Notes: a model not told the origin generated them from the letters alone. A stretch of 35,469 nucleotides of DNA from G020354945 sp964570585 (GCA_964570585.1 CAZMYR010000015.1:1-35469); one strand, 5' to 3'; shown: positions 22,595-30,563, numbered from the stretch's first letter. Translations and numbers: made by a program.

Positions 22595-23128
22595 CTATTT
22601 CCTTTCCAACGCCCGTATCCTATCCCTTAATACCGCAGCCTCTTCGTATTCTTCAGCCTGTATAGCCTTTTTTAATTTTTCCTTTAACCCCGCCATTCTA
22701 TCTTCTTTTGTAGCAACATTAACCTTTTTAGCCTGCCTGCCTGCAGGCGGGGCTTTTTCTTTTCCGGTAGATACTATTCTCTCCGGTTCCTTGCCTATAT
22801 GATGAGTCGAACCATGAATATTTTTAAGTAAAGGCAGCAATACCTTACGAAAAGCCTTATAGCAATCGCCGCAGCCAAGCTTTCCCAATTTTCTAAAATC
22901 GGAATAAGACATACCGCATGTCGGACATTTTAATTCTTCCTCTTCCTCAACCAGGCCTGGAAATTCTACTAAACCTGAGAGTAAATCAGCGATACCAAAA
23001 GCCTGCTGCATTTTGATACTTTCAGCTTCAGCGCATTTCTGGCATACATGCAATTCTTTTACTTCATCGTTGATAATCTCAGTTATATGTATTGTAGCTT
23101 CTCTCTTATGGCATATGTCGCATAACAT
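22595..23128 (-). CDS. mcsA: McsA, zinc-finger activator of McsB
   Basis: The 177 aa product carries four CxxC pairs (C3/C6, C29/C32, C68/C71, C86/C89), the layout of McsA zinc fingers. It ends with a UVR motif (about 143-176, LKKAIQAEEYEEAAVLRDRIRALE). McsA binds and activates McsB in Firmicutes. A strong Shine-Dalgarno (GAGGAGAT) lies before the ATG at 23128. The linker at about 115-140 contains a proline/lysine stretch. It is bounded by palindromic repeats on both sides (22421-22575 and 23145-23237). No ctsR repressor gene precedes it, unlike Bacillus. Confidence 0.94.
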   Translation of the reverse strand: MLCDICHKREATIHITEIINDEVKELHVCQKCAEAESIKMQQAFGIADLLSGLVEFPGLVEEEEELKCPTCGMSYSDFRKLGKLGCGDCYKAFRKVLLPLLKNIHGSTHHIGKEPERIVSTGKEKAPPAGRQAKKVNVATKEDRMAGLKEKLKKAIQAEEYEEAAVLRDRIRALERK

Positions 23129-23144
23129 CGTTATCTCCTCGTAA

Positions 23145-23237
23145 GAGACGTTTCCGGTTTCAAAGGGGAAAGTGTCCCCTAACTTGTTTTCTAATCGCTT
23201 TGGGGGACATTTTCCTCTTTGAAACCGGAAACGTCTC
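23145..23237 (+). repeat. Palindromic repeat, copy H (GAGACG type)
   Basis: This 93-base copy has 35-base arms and a different core (TAACTTGTTTTCTAATCGCTTTG region). It lies between mcsA and ilvE and starts 17 bases upstream of the mcsA ATG. Confidence 0.94.
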
Positions 23238-23240
23238 TTT

Positions 23241-24119
23241 CTACACGTTATACCTCACTCCATCTTTTTTGGTCAGTTTGTGGAATTCCTCCTCAAGCAA
23301 TTTAGCAACCGGCCCGGGTTTACCTGTTCCTATTTTCTTTTTGTCAATCTCAACTACCGGTATAATCTCAGCTGCTGTTCCTGTAAGGAAACATTCATCG
23401 GCACTGTATAAATCTGATAATCTGATTTTTTTCTCGTGAAATTTTATTTCTTTTCTTTTGGCAATTCTAATAACTGCGTCTTTGGTAATACCTTCTAATG
23501 CCCCTATATTGCTCGGCGGTGTAGTAAGTTTATTCTTATTAACCATAAAAATATTATCCCCGGTGCACTCAGCAACATAACCGTCAAAGGTGAGCATAAT
23601 CGCTTCCTCAACTCCTGCATCTATAGCATCTATCTTGGCCAGAATATTATTTAAATAATTAAGGGATTTTATCCTCGGGTCTAAAGCCTGAGGCAAATTC
23701 CTTCTGATCCTGGCAGTAACAATCTTCAGTCCCCTTTCATAAAACTTATGCGGATATAACTTAATCTTATCGGTTATTATAAAAATAATTCCATTTTTGC
23801 ACTTTCGAGGGTCAAGGCCTAAATCTCCGGGCCCTCTTGTTACCACCAATCTTATATATGCATTCTTTAACTTGTTTTTCTTTAAAGTCTTTATAATTTC
23901 CTTTATTAATTTGGGCTTGCTCAATGAAATATTCAGTCTTATCAATCCGGCTGAATTATACAACCTATCTATATGTTCTCTTAACTTAAAAATCAGGCCA
24001 TCATATGACCTTATACCTTCAAATACCCCGTCACCGTATAATACACCATGATCAAATATTGAAATTTTAGCGTTATTCTTATTATAAAATTTACCGTTTA
24101 TGTAAACCTTAAATGGCAT
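23241..24119 (-). CDS. ilvE: Branched-chain amino acid aminotransferase (class IV PLP)
   Basis: This class IV aminotransferase of 292 aa most resembles IlvE, which transaminates the keto acids of Leu, Ile and Val. The N-terminal VYINGKFYN and DHGVLYGDGVFEGIRSYDG motifs are typical. The PLP lysine is K151 in DPRIKSLNYLNN. EAIMLTFDGYVAECTGDNIF and the phosphate-binding LTGTAAEIIPV follow. D-amino-acid transaminases and aminodeoxychorismate lyases share the fold, but the EGIRSYDG and TGDNIF patterns favour IlvE. It starts 8 nt after lolD with a nearby AGGAGG. No other branched-chain genes are close. Confidence 0.88.
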   Translation of the reverse strand: MPFKVYINGKFYNKNNAKISIFDHGVLYGDGVFEGIRSYDGLIFKLREHIDRLYNSAGLIRLNISLSKPKLIKEIIKTLKKNKLKNAYIRLVVTRGPGDLGLDPRKCKNGIIFIITDKIKLYPHKFYERGLKIVTARIRRNLPQALDPRIKSLNYLNNILAKIDAIDAGVEEAIMLTFDGYVAECTGDNIFMVNKNKLTTPPSNIGALEGITKDAVIRIAKRKEIKFHEKKIRLSDLYSADECFLTGTAAEIIPVVEIDKKKIGTGKPGPVAKLLEEEFHKLTKKDGVRYNV

Positions 24120-24127
24120 AAATCCTC

Positions 24128-24817
24128 CTAAGCTGCTTTAAGCCTCCCATCTTCTAAACACTTAACATTGCCAAAAAACTTAGCATACTCATGTTCATGA
24201 GTCACTATAATAAAAGAGGTGCCATCTTTTGAATTTAATTCTTTTATCAATTCGAATATGGCAATTGAATTTTTATGGTCTAAATTGCCTGTCGGTTCAT
24301 CGCATAACACCACATCCGGTTTATTCATCAGCGCTCTTGCAACCGCTGCCCTCTGGGCTTCGCCGCCGGAAAGTTCTGATGGTCTATGATTTATTCTACC
24401 ACTTAAACCTACTCTATCCAAAAGCTCTTTCGCCCTCTCCTCTAATAACTGACGACTGACGACTGACGACTGACGACTGATTAACCCCGGCATCATCACA
24501 TTTTCCAAGGTATTAAATTCCGCAAGTAAATGATAAAATTGAAATACAAATCCTATGCGTTCATTCCGAATCTTGCTGCAAGTTGTATCATCAGCTTTAT
24601 AAACAGAAGTTCCGTCTAATAAGACTTCTCCTTTAGTCGGCTTATCCAATGCCCCTAGAATATGCAAAAGTGTAGATTTGCCTGAGCCGGAATGGCCTGA
24701 TATTAGCAAAATCTCACTGCTATTAAGGGAAATATCTACGCCTTTTAATACGTGGAGCCTGCGTTTGCCGTCCTGATATACCCTATGTATATTTTTTGCA
24801 ACTAATATCTCACTCAT
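24128..24817 (-). CDS. lolD: Lipoprotein-releasing ABC transporter ATPase LolD
   Basis: LolD powers LolC/E extraction of outer-membrane lipoproteins from the inner membrane. Walker A is SGHSGSGKST, the Q-loop FVFQFYHLLAEFNTLENVMMPGL, the signature LSGGEAQRAAVARAL, Walker B VVLCDEPTGNLD and the H-loop VTHEH. The start at 24817 (MSEILVAKN) overlaps the lolC end by 8 nt; the frame to 24877 would overlap lolC much further and is unlikely. A heptamer array (24449-24480) encodes SRQSSVVSRQ between the Q-loop and the signature, where relatives vary. The MacB-type ATPase is a close alternative, but the lolC partner decides. Confidence 0.93.
   Translation of the reverse strand: MSEILVAKNIHRVYQDGKRRLHVLKGVDISLNSSEILLISGHSGSGKSTLLHILGALDKPTKGEVLLDGTSVYKADDTTCSKIRNERIGFVFQFYHLLAEFNTLENVMMPGLISRQSSVVSRQLLEERAKELLDRVGLSGRINHRPSELSGGEAQRAAVARALMNKPDVVLCDEPTGNLDHKNSIAIFELIKELNSKDGTSFIIVTHEHEYAKFFGNVKCLEDGRLKAA
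24449..24480. repeat. Heptamer tandem repeat inside lolD (CTGACGA)
   Basis: About four and a half perfect CTGACGA units lie in frame and encode SRQSSVVSRQ. Confidence 0.92.
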
Positions 24818-25985
24818 ATCGCAAGGCCTGGATTGGCTCCAACCTCGAGGCCTGATAAGCAGGATATATAGTGGCAAAAAGGCTTATAGCCAATGCTGCT
24901 ATTATTATAACAATAGAATCAAAAATGTGAAATTTAATAGGTATCCTATCAATATAATATACCTCCGGAGGCAATTTAACAAATTCTTTTAGCAAAAAAG
25001 ATACGCCTAACCCGCCCAGCAGTCCAAATATAATGCCTGTTACGCCTATTACAAAACCCTGCATAGAAAATATAGTAAGAATGCCTTTCCTGGAAACGCC
25101 TATTGCCTTTAGTATGCCTATATCCCTGCCTTTTTCCATAACCGTCATAACCAGAACACCTATTATGCTAAAGCAGGCAACTATAACTATCAGTGTTAAT
25201 ATTACAAACATAGCCAGCTTCTCTAATTTGATAGCGGAAAATAGATTTTTATTTCTTTCAGCCCAGGTGCTCACAAAAAATTTTCGCCCCAAGTTTTCTT
25301 GTAACTTCTCCTTCACTTTTTTGCAATTTGCTAATGAAATGCAATCAATCCCTATGCCGCTTACCGTCTTAGCACCGAAAATAGTTAATAAATTGCCCAA
25401 TCCGGCATAAACAACATTGGCATCATAGTCGTACATGCCTGATTTAAATATGCCGGTTATCTTCATATTATGCGGACGCCGCAAGCCCGGAGTAATTAAT
25501 GCTACTTCATCGGTGATATGCACCCCTAAAGCAGAGGCTAACTCGCTTCCTATTATCAACCCTTCTTCTATTTTTGTATTAACTGCAACTGACGCTAAAA
25601 AGGGGAGAAGTTTTGATGAGTCAATTTCATTTTTAGTATCGACACTTCTTAATACAATGCCTCGCGCCCTTCCACGAAACTCTATTATACCCTGATTCCA
25701 TATATACGGAAAAGAACCTTTCACGCCTTCTATATCGTTTATATATTTAGATAAATCTTCTGTGTCTTCTATGCCCAATTCTTTCTCGAGGAAGATGTGA
25801 GGATTTGAACCGATTATTCTCGTTTTAAGCTCGCTATCAAATCCGCTCATCACCGCCAGGGTAGCAATCAAGGCTGCTACGCCGACTGCAACTCCTAATA
25901 TAGAAATTAAGGTAACTACAGATATAAATTTTTCCCTGCGTTTACCGAATATGTAACGGAACGCTATAAACAGTTCATATCTCAT
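24810..25985 (-). CDS. lolC: Lipoprotein-releasing ABC transporter permease LolC/LolE
   Basis: The 391 aa product begins with YELFIAFRYIFGKRREKFISVVTLISILGVAVGVAALI, the typical LolC/E amino end with the first membrane helix. A large periplasmic MacB-like domain (about 45-260) follows. Three C-terminal helices (about 268-385) include the FtsX domain and MEKGRDIGILKAIGVSRKGI. A single LolC-type permease may work as a homodimer. The gene overlaps lolD by 8 nt (ATGAGTGA). There is no Shine-Dalgarno at the ATG at 25985; the upstream spacer holds the repeat 26010-26088 and a duplicated 14-mer. Confidence 0.93.
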   Translation of the reverse strand: MRYELFIAFRYIFGKRREKFISVVTLISILGVAVGVAALIATLAVMSGFDSELKTRIIGSNPHIFLEKELGIEDTEDLSKYINDIEGVKGSFPYIWNQGIIEFRGRARGIVLRSVDTKNEIDSSKLLPFLASVAVNTKIEEGLIIGSELASALGVHITDEVALITPGLRRPHNMKITGIFKSGMYDYDANVVYAGLGNLLTIFGAKTVSGIGIDCISLANCKKVKEKLQENLGRKFFVSTWAERNKNLFSAIKLEKLAMFVILTLIVIVACFSIIGVLVMTVMEKGRDIGILKAIGVSRKGILTIFSMQGFVIGVTGIIFGLLGGLGVSFLLKEFVKLPPEVYYIDRIPIKFHIFDSIVIIIAALAISLFATIYPAYQASRLEPIQALRYE

Positions 25986-26009
25986 TGTAAGTCTAGAGAC
26001 GTAAGTCTA

Positions 26010-26088
26010 GAGACGTTTCCGGTTTCAAAGGGGAAAGTGCCCCCATGACCTTAGGGGACATTTTCCTCTTTGAAACTGGAAACGTCTC
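26010..26088 (+). repeat. Palindromic repeat, copy I (GAGACG type, short core)
   Basis: This 79-base copy lies between lolC and lysS. Its left end is preceded by a tandem 14-mer, GTAAGTCTAGAGAC twice (25987-26014), which duplicates the element border. Confidence 0.93.
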
Positions 26089-26128
26089 TTTCTGCGCTTT
26101 CTGCGTGTCCCCATGCAGGACGTCCCGG

Positions 26129-27565
26129 CTATTTCTCCGGCTTCAGCTGCGGAAACAGAATGACTTCCCTGATCGACTCCTGGCCCGTAAAAATCATAGC
26201 TAATCGGTCAATGCCTATGCCTAAACCACCTGCAGGGGGCATACCGTATTCCAATGCCTTTACAAAATCTTCGTCCAGCTGGCCCTCTCCTTCAGTTTCG
26301 ATCTGCTGCTTAAACCTTTCCCGCTGTTGTATAGGGTCATTTAATTCCGAATAAGCATTTGCTATTTCTAATCCGCCGATATAAAGCTCAAATCTTTCTG
26401 ACAGCGAAGAATCATCATCCTTTGCTTTAGCCAGAGGGCAAAGTTCAGTAAAATAATCTATTACAAAAGTAGGTTTTCTGCTTGCCTTATCTTCTTTGGG
26501 CTCTAATATATCGGCTATTATGTTTATAAGTTTTGTTCTGCTAATATCTTTTGTCTCTATATCTACGCCCTTTGCCTTAAGTTTCTGGGCCCACACAGAA
26601 GGCCCATCATCTTTTGTTATATTAAAACTTTCTTTCATCACCTGAGCAAAAGAGATTCTTCTCCAGGGCGGCTTAAGGTCTATATTTTTCTCTTTATAAA
26701 CTATTTCTGTCTTTCCTAATAACTCCTTTGCAAGATAAACGATAAGAGATTCGGTAATTTCCATCATATCATTATAATCTGCATATGCTGTATAGGCCTC
26801 CAGCATTGTAAATTCAGGATTATGGCGGGGCGAGACCCCTTCATTTCTAAATGATTTATTTATCTCATAAACCTTATCCAATCCACCGACTAAAAGCCGT
26901 TTCAGGTATAACTCCGGGGCTATTCTCATAAAAAGGTCAATATCATATACATTGTGATGGGTCTTAAATGGTTTACCGGCAGCTCCCCCCGGAATGGGTT
27001 GCAGCATCGGTGTCTCAACCTCTAAATATCCCCTTTCATCGAAAAATGAGCGTATCTTCATTATTAATTTGCTGCGAAATATGAATATATCTTTTACCTT
27101 TTCATTAGCAATAAGGTCTAAATACCTTTGCCTGTATCTGGCCTCTATATCTCTTAAACCATGCCATTTCTCAGGCAGGGGACGCAATGCTTTAGATAAA
27201 GGACTAAATGAAGATACATTTATAGTAATTTCTCCTCGATGGGTCTTAAAAAGTTCGCCAGAAACGCCTATTATATCTCCAATATCGATTTGCTGCAAGA
27301 TATGGAAATTCTTATCTCCTAATACGTCCTTTTTAAAATACAGTTGCAGCTTCCCTGTCCAGTCTTTTATATCGCAGAAGATACTGCCTCCGTGCGACCT
27401 TATCGTCGTAACTCTCCCGGCAGTAGAAACCTCGGCTTCCCCTTTGTAGTTATCGACTATCGCTTTAAGAGTGTCGGTTTTATTAAACTTACGGCCATAA
27501 GGGAATATTCCCTCTTGCTCCAGGGCCTTTTTTTTACTAAGTCTTATATTTATTATATCTTCCAT
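26129..27565 (-). CDS. lysS: Lysyl-tRNA synthetase, class II
   Basis: LysS charges tRNA-Lys. It has an N-terminal OB-fold anticodon domain (about 50-150, AGRVTTIRSHGGSIFCDIKDWTG) and a class II core. Motif 1 contains FFDERGYLEVETPML, motif 2 is FRNEGVSPRHNPEFTMLEAY and motif 3 is GLGIGIDRLAMIFTG. The length of about 478 aa is normal. I start at the ATG at 27565; a GTG two codons upstream (27571) is in frame. The gene has its own near-perfect promoter (TTGACA, 17 bp, TATAAT), giving a leader of about 29 bases with only a weak GAAAAG site. It lies far from the other synthetases and opens the leftward transcription unit. Confidence 0.97.
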   Translation of the reverse strand: MEDIINIRLSKKKALEQEGIFPYGRKFNKTDTLKAIVDNYKGEAEVSTAGRVTTIRSHGGSIFCDIKDWTGKLQLYFKKDVLGDKNFHILQQIDIGDIIGVSGELFKTHRGEITINVSSFSPLSKALRPLPEKWHGLRDIEARYRQRYLDLIANEKVKDIFIFRSKLIMKIRSFFDERGYLEVETPMLQPIPGGAAGKPFKTHHNVYDIDLFMRIAPELYLKRLLVGGLDKVYEINKSFRNEGVSPRHNPEFTMLEAYTAYADYNDMMEITESLIVYLAKELLGKTEIVYKEKNIDLKPPWRRISFAQVMKESFNITKDDGPSVWAQKLKAKGVDIETKDISRTKLINIIADILEPKEDKASRKPTFVIDYFTELCPLAKAKDDDSSLSERFELYIGGLEIANAYSELNDPIQQRERFKQQIETEGEGQLDEDFVKALEYGMPPAGGLGIGIDRLAMIFTGQESIREVILFPQLKPEK

Positions 27566-27600
27566 AAACACTTTTCTATTTTTAACATCATGAGCAAACT

Positions 27601-27629
27601 ATTATATAGTAATAATAAAATCCTGTCAA
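27601..27629 (-). promoter_or_regulatory. Consensus sigma70 promoter of lysS
   Basis: On the minus strand TTGACA (27629-27624) and TATAAT (27606-27601) are exactly 17 bp apart, a full consensus match. The predicted leader to the ATG at 27565 is about 29 bases. Confidence 0.9.
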
Positions 27630-27636
27630 GTATTGC

Positions 27637-27665
27637 TTGACCCTGTCGCTATTGCAATGTATAAT
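27637..27665 (+). promoter_or_regulatory. Sigma70-type promoter of the AsmA-like gene
   Basis: TTGACC (27637-27642) and TATAAT (27660-27665) are 17 bp apart. The expected start near 27672 leaves only about five bases before the ATG at 27677, and no Shine-Dalgarno is present. Confidence 0.85.
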
Positions 27666-27676
27666 CAGTTTTTGCG

Positions 27677-29986
27677 ATGAGAAGATATACTTTTTTTATT
27701 ATTATATTCATTGTAATAGTATGCTTTCTCCTTTCAGTATGGTATCTTAACCAGACCCTGATACCGGAAAAACTAAAAACTTTCCTAACCCATACTATCG
27801 AAAAGCAAACCCATCTTTCTATCGATATAGGAAACTTGAGGTTTCATATAGCCAGAGGATTTGAACTTGAAAACATAAAAATTTTTAAAAAAGGCTGCCA
27901 AAAAGACCCTATATTAAAAGCAGAAAGGGCATATTTTAAACCTCTCCTAATACCTTCTTTACGCAAGGTCTATATTGTTATCCCAGGGTTTCTTTTGAAA
28001 TCCGCTTATATTAAAATAGAGAGAGATGAAACCGGAAATTGGAATTTTCGAAAACCCGCCTTGCACCCTTCGGGCACCTTGCTTGAAGTAGGGCCACCTT
28101 TACCCCGTACCACAGAAAAACACGGACCCAAGCCTGTGAAAAGTCGTGCCTGGCACGACTTTTTTTCTCTGTCTATTTTAAAAGCATCTATAACAGATAG
28201 CACTATTGTATTTAATGACAATTTCCAAGACAGACACATAAGCGAAACCTTAACCGATGTAAAGGCGAACATAGGATTATCTCTGCCCCATTCATTGGGC
28301 CTGGTCTTAAGCGCACAAATTTACCAAAGCCCCGTTAACGTAAATGGCAAAATTGCTCATCCGTTTAAAAATGCGAAAACTACTTTAAAGATTACGGCAA
28401 CAGAGTTGGATTTAAAAAAAATAAAAAATTTATCCAATGCAGGCGTGTTAGATGGGCTGGCAAAAATAAAGGCCAATGTATTTCTGGAACCTGACGGGAC
28501 TTCGATAATAAAAGCTGTAGGTGATATTGAGTCTTTAAAATTTCAAAAACAAAATCTACGCCTGTTTGGCGATTTTGATATAGACGGCCAGCTGCGTGGT
28601 AATATAAAAATTCTTAAAGACCTTGATTATAAAGGAAAAATTAAATTTAAAAATGCGACATTAGCTCTTTCGGATACTCTTCCGGAAATTTTTAATGCCA
28701 TAGGCGAGGCTGTATTTGTTAACAAATCCGTTGTAATTAAAGATTTTACCGGTAACATCGCAGGCTCTCCCGTCTCGTTGCAAGGCAAATTAGATTATAC
28801 TGCTGAATTTCCCGAAATAGACATAAATATCCTGGCTGACGCAGTAAACTTAAATAAATTAATACAAAGTTTACCGCAACAAGCAAAAGTTAAATTCAAA
28901 GAAATTGACTTAGAAGGAGAAGCTGATTTAAATATCAACATCGCCAACAAGAAAGAACAGCCTCGGGCCTTAGCATATAAGGGCAATTTAAAAATTTCCG
29001 GCGCAAATTTTAGCTGTCCCTGGCTGAAAGAAAAAATAAAAGATATAGATTGCGAGATAATTTTTGAAAAAGATAGATTAACCTGGGATAAATTATCATT
29101 TAAATATAAAGATATCCCATATACATCAAGCGGAATTGCCAGTGAACTTAATAAGCCTTTAATCAACGGCATCTTAGAATCTAAAGGCTTAAAGGCAAAG
29201 GGCGTAATTAAAATTGAAGAGAATCTTTTAAATATTCAGAGTTTGGGCATTGTATACAAAAATTACTCTTTGCAGGCAAAAGGATTTCTTAAAGATTTTA
29301 AACAACCGCTCCTAAATCTGATAATTTACGCCTATGACGGAATAGCCGATATAACCGCAAGGTTAAATCTAAAATCTGATAAAAAACCTTATCTTGTAAA
29401 TATAGAGGCAAGAAATATTAATATAGGAAAGTTTATTTCCGGCACCAAGTTTTCCAAATCTAAAGTAAAAGGTATCATTGCTTCAAAGGCTACATTGAAT
29501 GGCTATCTTGATGATAAAGATTCTTTAAAGGGCAACGGTTGGGTCCAGGTGACAGAAGGCTATTTAGGAAAATTTCCGGTAGTGGCTGATTTGCTGGATT
29601 CGATATTGGGAATCCCGCCTGAATACCTTATCCTCACAGATGCCTTCGGAAACTTTTCCGTCTCTGATAAAAGAATATATACGAGGGATTTCAAAATATT
29701 GAGCCAAAAGGCTGCCTTGATATGGGAAGGTTCTGTGGGGTTTGACAGCACGCTCGATTTTAATGTAACAGGAAGATTTGCAGAAGATATAACCACAAAA
29801 TTCACTACCTTCGGCAAAATAGCCTCTGCCATACTTTATGAAGCCGGAGCTTACATGGTGGAAGTAAGGCTAACCGGCACAATAGAAAAACCGGAATATA
29901 AAATAGTGCCTTTTCCTATAAAGAAAATAATGAATGGAAAAGTAATAGATAAACTTAAGGATGTTTTCGGAGATATCTTTGAATAA
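27677..29986 (+). CDS. AsmA-like periplasmic bridge protein
   Basis: The only plus-strand gene encodes 769 aa with one N-terminal membrane anchor (about 4-24) followed by a long, beta-rich periplasmic region. The AsmA pattern is seen in IDIGNLRFHIARGFELENIKIFKKG, LKASITDSTIVFND and the C-terminal AsmA-like half ending in VRLTGTIEKPEYKIVPFP. Family members are thought to bridge inner and outer membranes and carry phospholipids. Residues about 128-160 (HPSGTLLEVGPPL...HDFF) are unlike the rest. They are encoded by DNA with a terminator-like hairpin (28140-28167) and look like an insertion. The ATG lies about 12 bases after TATAAT, with no Shine-Dalgarno. The end overlaps rdgB by 32 nt on the other strand. 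Confidence 0.85.
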   Translation: MRRYTFFIIIFIVIVCFLLSVWYLNQTLIPEKLKTFLTHTIEKQTHLSIDIGNLRFHIARGFELENIKIFKKGCQKDPILKAERAYFKPLLIPSLRKVYIVIPGFLLKSAYIKIERDETGNWNFRKPALHPSGTLLEVGPPLPRTTEKHGPKPVKSRAWHDFFSLSILKASITDSTIVFNDNFQDRHISETLTDVKANIGLSLPHSLGLVLSAQIYQSPVNVNGKIAHPFKNAKTTLKITATELDLKKIKNLSNAGVLDGLAKIKANVFLEPDGTSIIKAVGDIESLKFQKQNLRLFGDFDIDGQLRGNIKILKDLDYKGKIKFKNATLALSDTLPEIFNAIGEAVFVNKSVVIKDFTGNIAGSPVSLQGKLDYTAEFPEIDINILADAVNLNKLIQSLPQQAKVKFKEIDLEGEADLNINIANKKEQPRALAYKGNLKISGANFSCPWLKEKIKDIDCEIIFEKDRLTWDKLSFKYKDIPYTSSGIASELNKPLINGILESKGLKAKGVIKIEENLLNIQSLGIVYKNYSLQAKGFLKDFKQPLLNLIIYAYDGIADITARLNLKSDKKPYLVNIEARNINIGKFISGTKFSKSKVKGIIASKATLNGYLDDKDSLKGNGWVQVTEGYLGKFPVVADLLDSILGIPPEYLILTDAFGNFSVSDKRIYTRDFKILSQKAALIWEGSVGFDSTLDFNVTGRFAEDITTKFTTFGKIASAILYEAGAYMVEVRLTGTIEKPEYKIVPFPIKKIMNGKVIDKLKDVFGDIFE
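28140..28167 (+). terminator. Terminator-like hairpin inside the AsmA-like gene
   Basis: AAAGTCGTGC, loop CTG, GCACGACTTT is followed by a run of T's to 28167. The structure is that of an intrinsic terminator, but it lies within the open frame about 460 bases after the start. Its activity is unknown. Confidence 0.6.
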
Positions 29987-30563
29987 TGATTTTGGCTTGC
30001 TTGAGTGCTTTTGCGCGGTGGCTGATTCTGTTTTTATAGGCAGGCTTCATCTGGGCAAATGTCTTTTTATATCCTTTTGGAATAAACACCGGGTCATAGC
30101 CAAAACCGCTCCTGCCGCGTCTTTCCTTGGCTATAATACCTTCTACCTTCCCTTCGGCAACGCCGACAACCTTATTATTCCTCGCTATAACAGCCGTGCA
30201 GATAAAATAAGCGCCTCTTTTAGTGTTTATGGACTTCGTATTTTTCAATAATTTGGCTATATTTTTGTCATCATTCTGAGAAATTCCTGCATAACGGGCA
30301 GAGTTAATCCCTGGGGCCCCTCCTAAACAACCGACTACAAGACCTGAATCATCTGCAAGGACAATTCCCTCCTTTATTAACTTTGATATAATCATCGCTT
30401 TCTTTTTAGCATTAGCAATGAATGTTTTTTTATCCTCTTTTATCTTAGGAATTTTTCTTTTAAGTTGATGCAGACCTTTAATCTTTAACGGAAGTCCTTT
30501 AAGGAGTCTTTTTAGCTCTTTTAGCTTTTTCTTATTTCTTGTCGCTATTATAAGAGTTTGCAT
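29955..30563 (-). CDS. rdgB: dITP/XTP pyrophosphatase (RdgB/HAM1 family)
   Basis: This house-cleaning enzyme hydrolyses dITP, XTP and other non-canonical purine nucleotides. The family motif IATRNKKKLKEL is at the N-terminus. The catalytic LADDSGLVVGCLGGAPGINSARYAG region and the RGRSGFGYDPVFIPKGYKKTFAQM signature follow. The length is 202 aa. It follows rph after 12 nt; the rph-rdgB pairing is common in bacteria. Its 3' end overlaps the AsmA-like gene by 32 nt in a convergent arrangement. No Shine-Dalgarno is visible before the ATG at 30563. Confidence 0.96.
   Translation of the reverse strand: MQTLIIATRNKKKLKELKRLLKGLPLKIKGLHQLKRKIPKIKEDKKTFIANAKKKAMIISKLIKEGIVLADDSGLVVGCLGGAPGINSARYAGISQNDDKNIAKLLKNTKSINTKRGAYFICTAVIARNNKVVGVAEGKVEGIIAKERRGRSGFGYDPVFIPKGYKKTFAQMKPAYKNRISHRAKALKQAKIIIQRYLRKHP

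Noticed and set aside
27566..27600. T-box or other leader control of lysS
   Set aside because: The leader is about 29 bases, far too short for a T-box.
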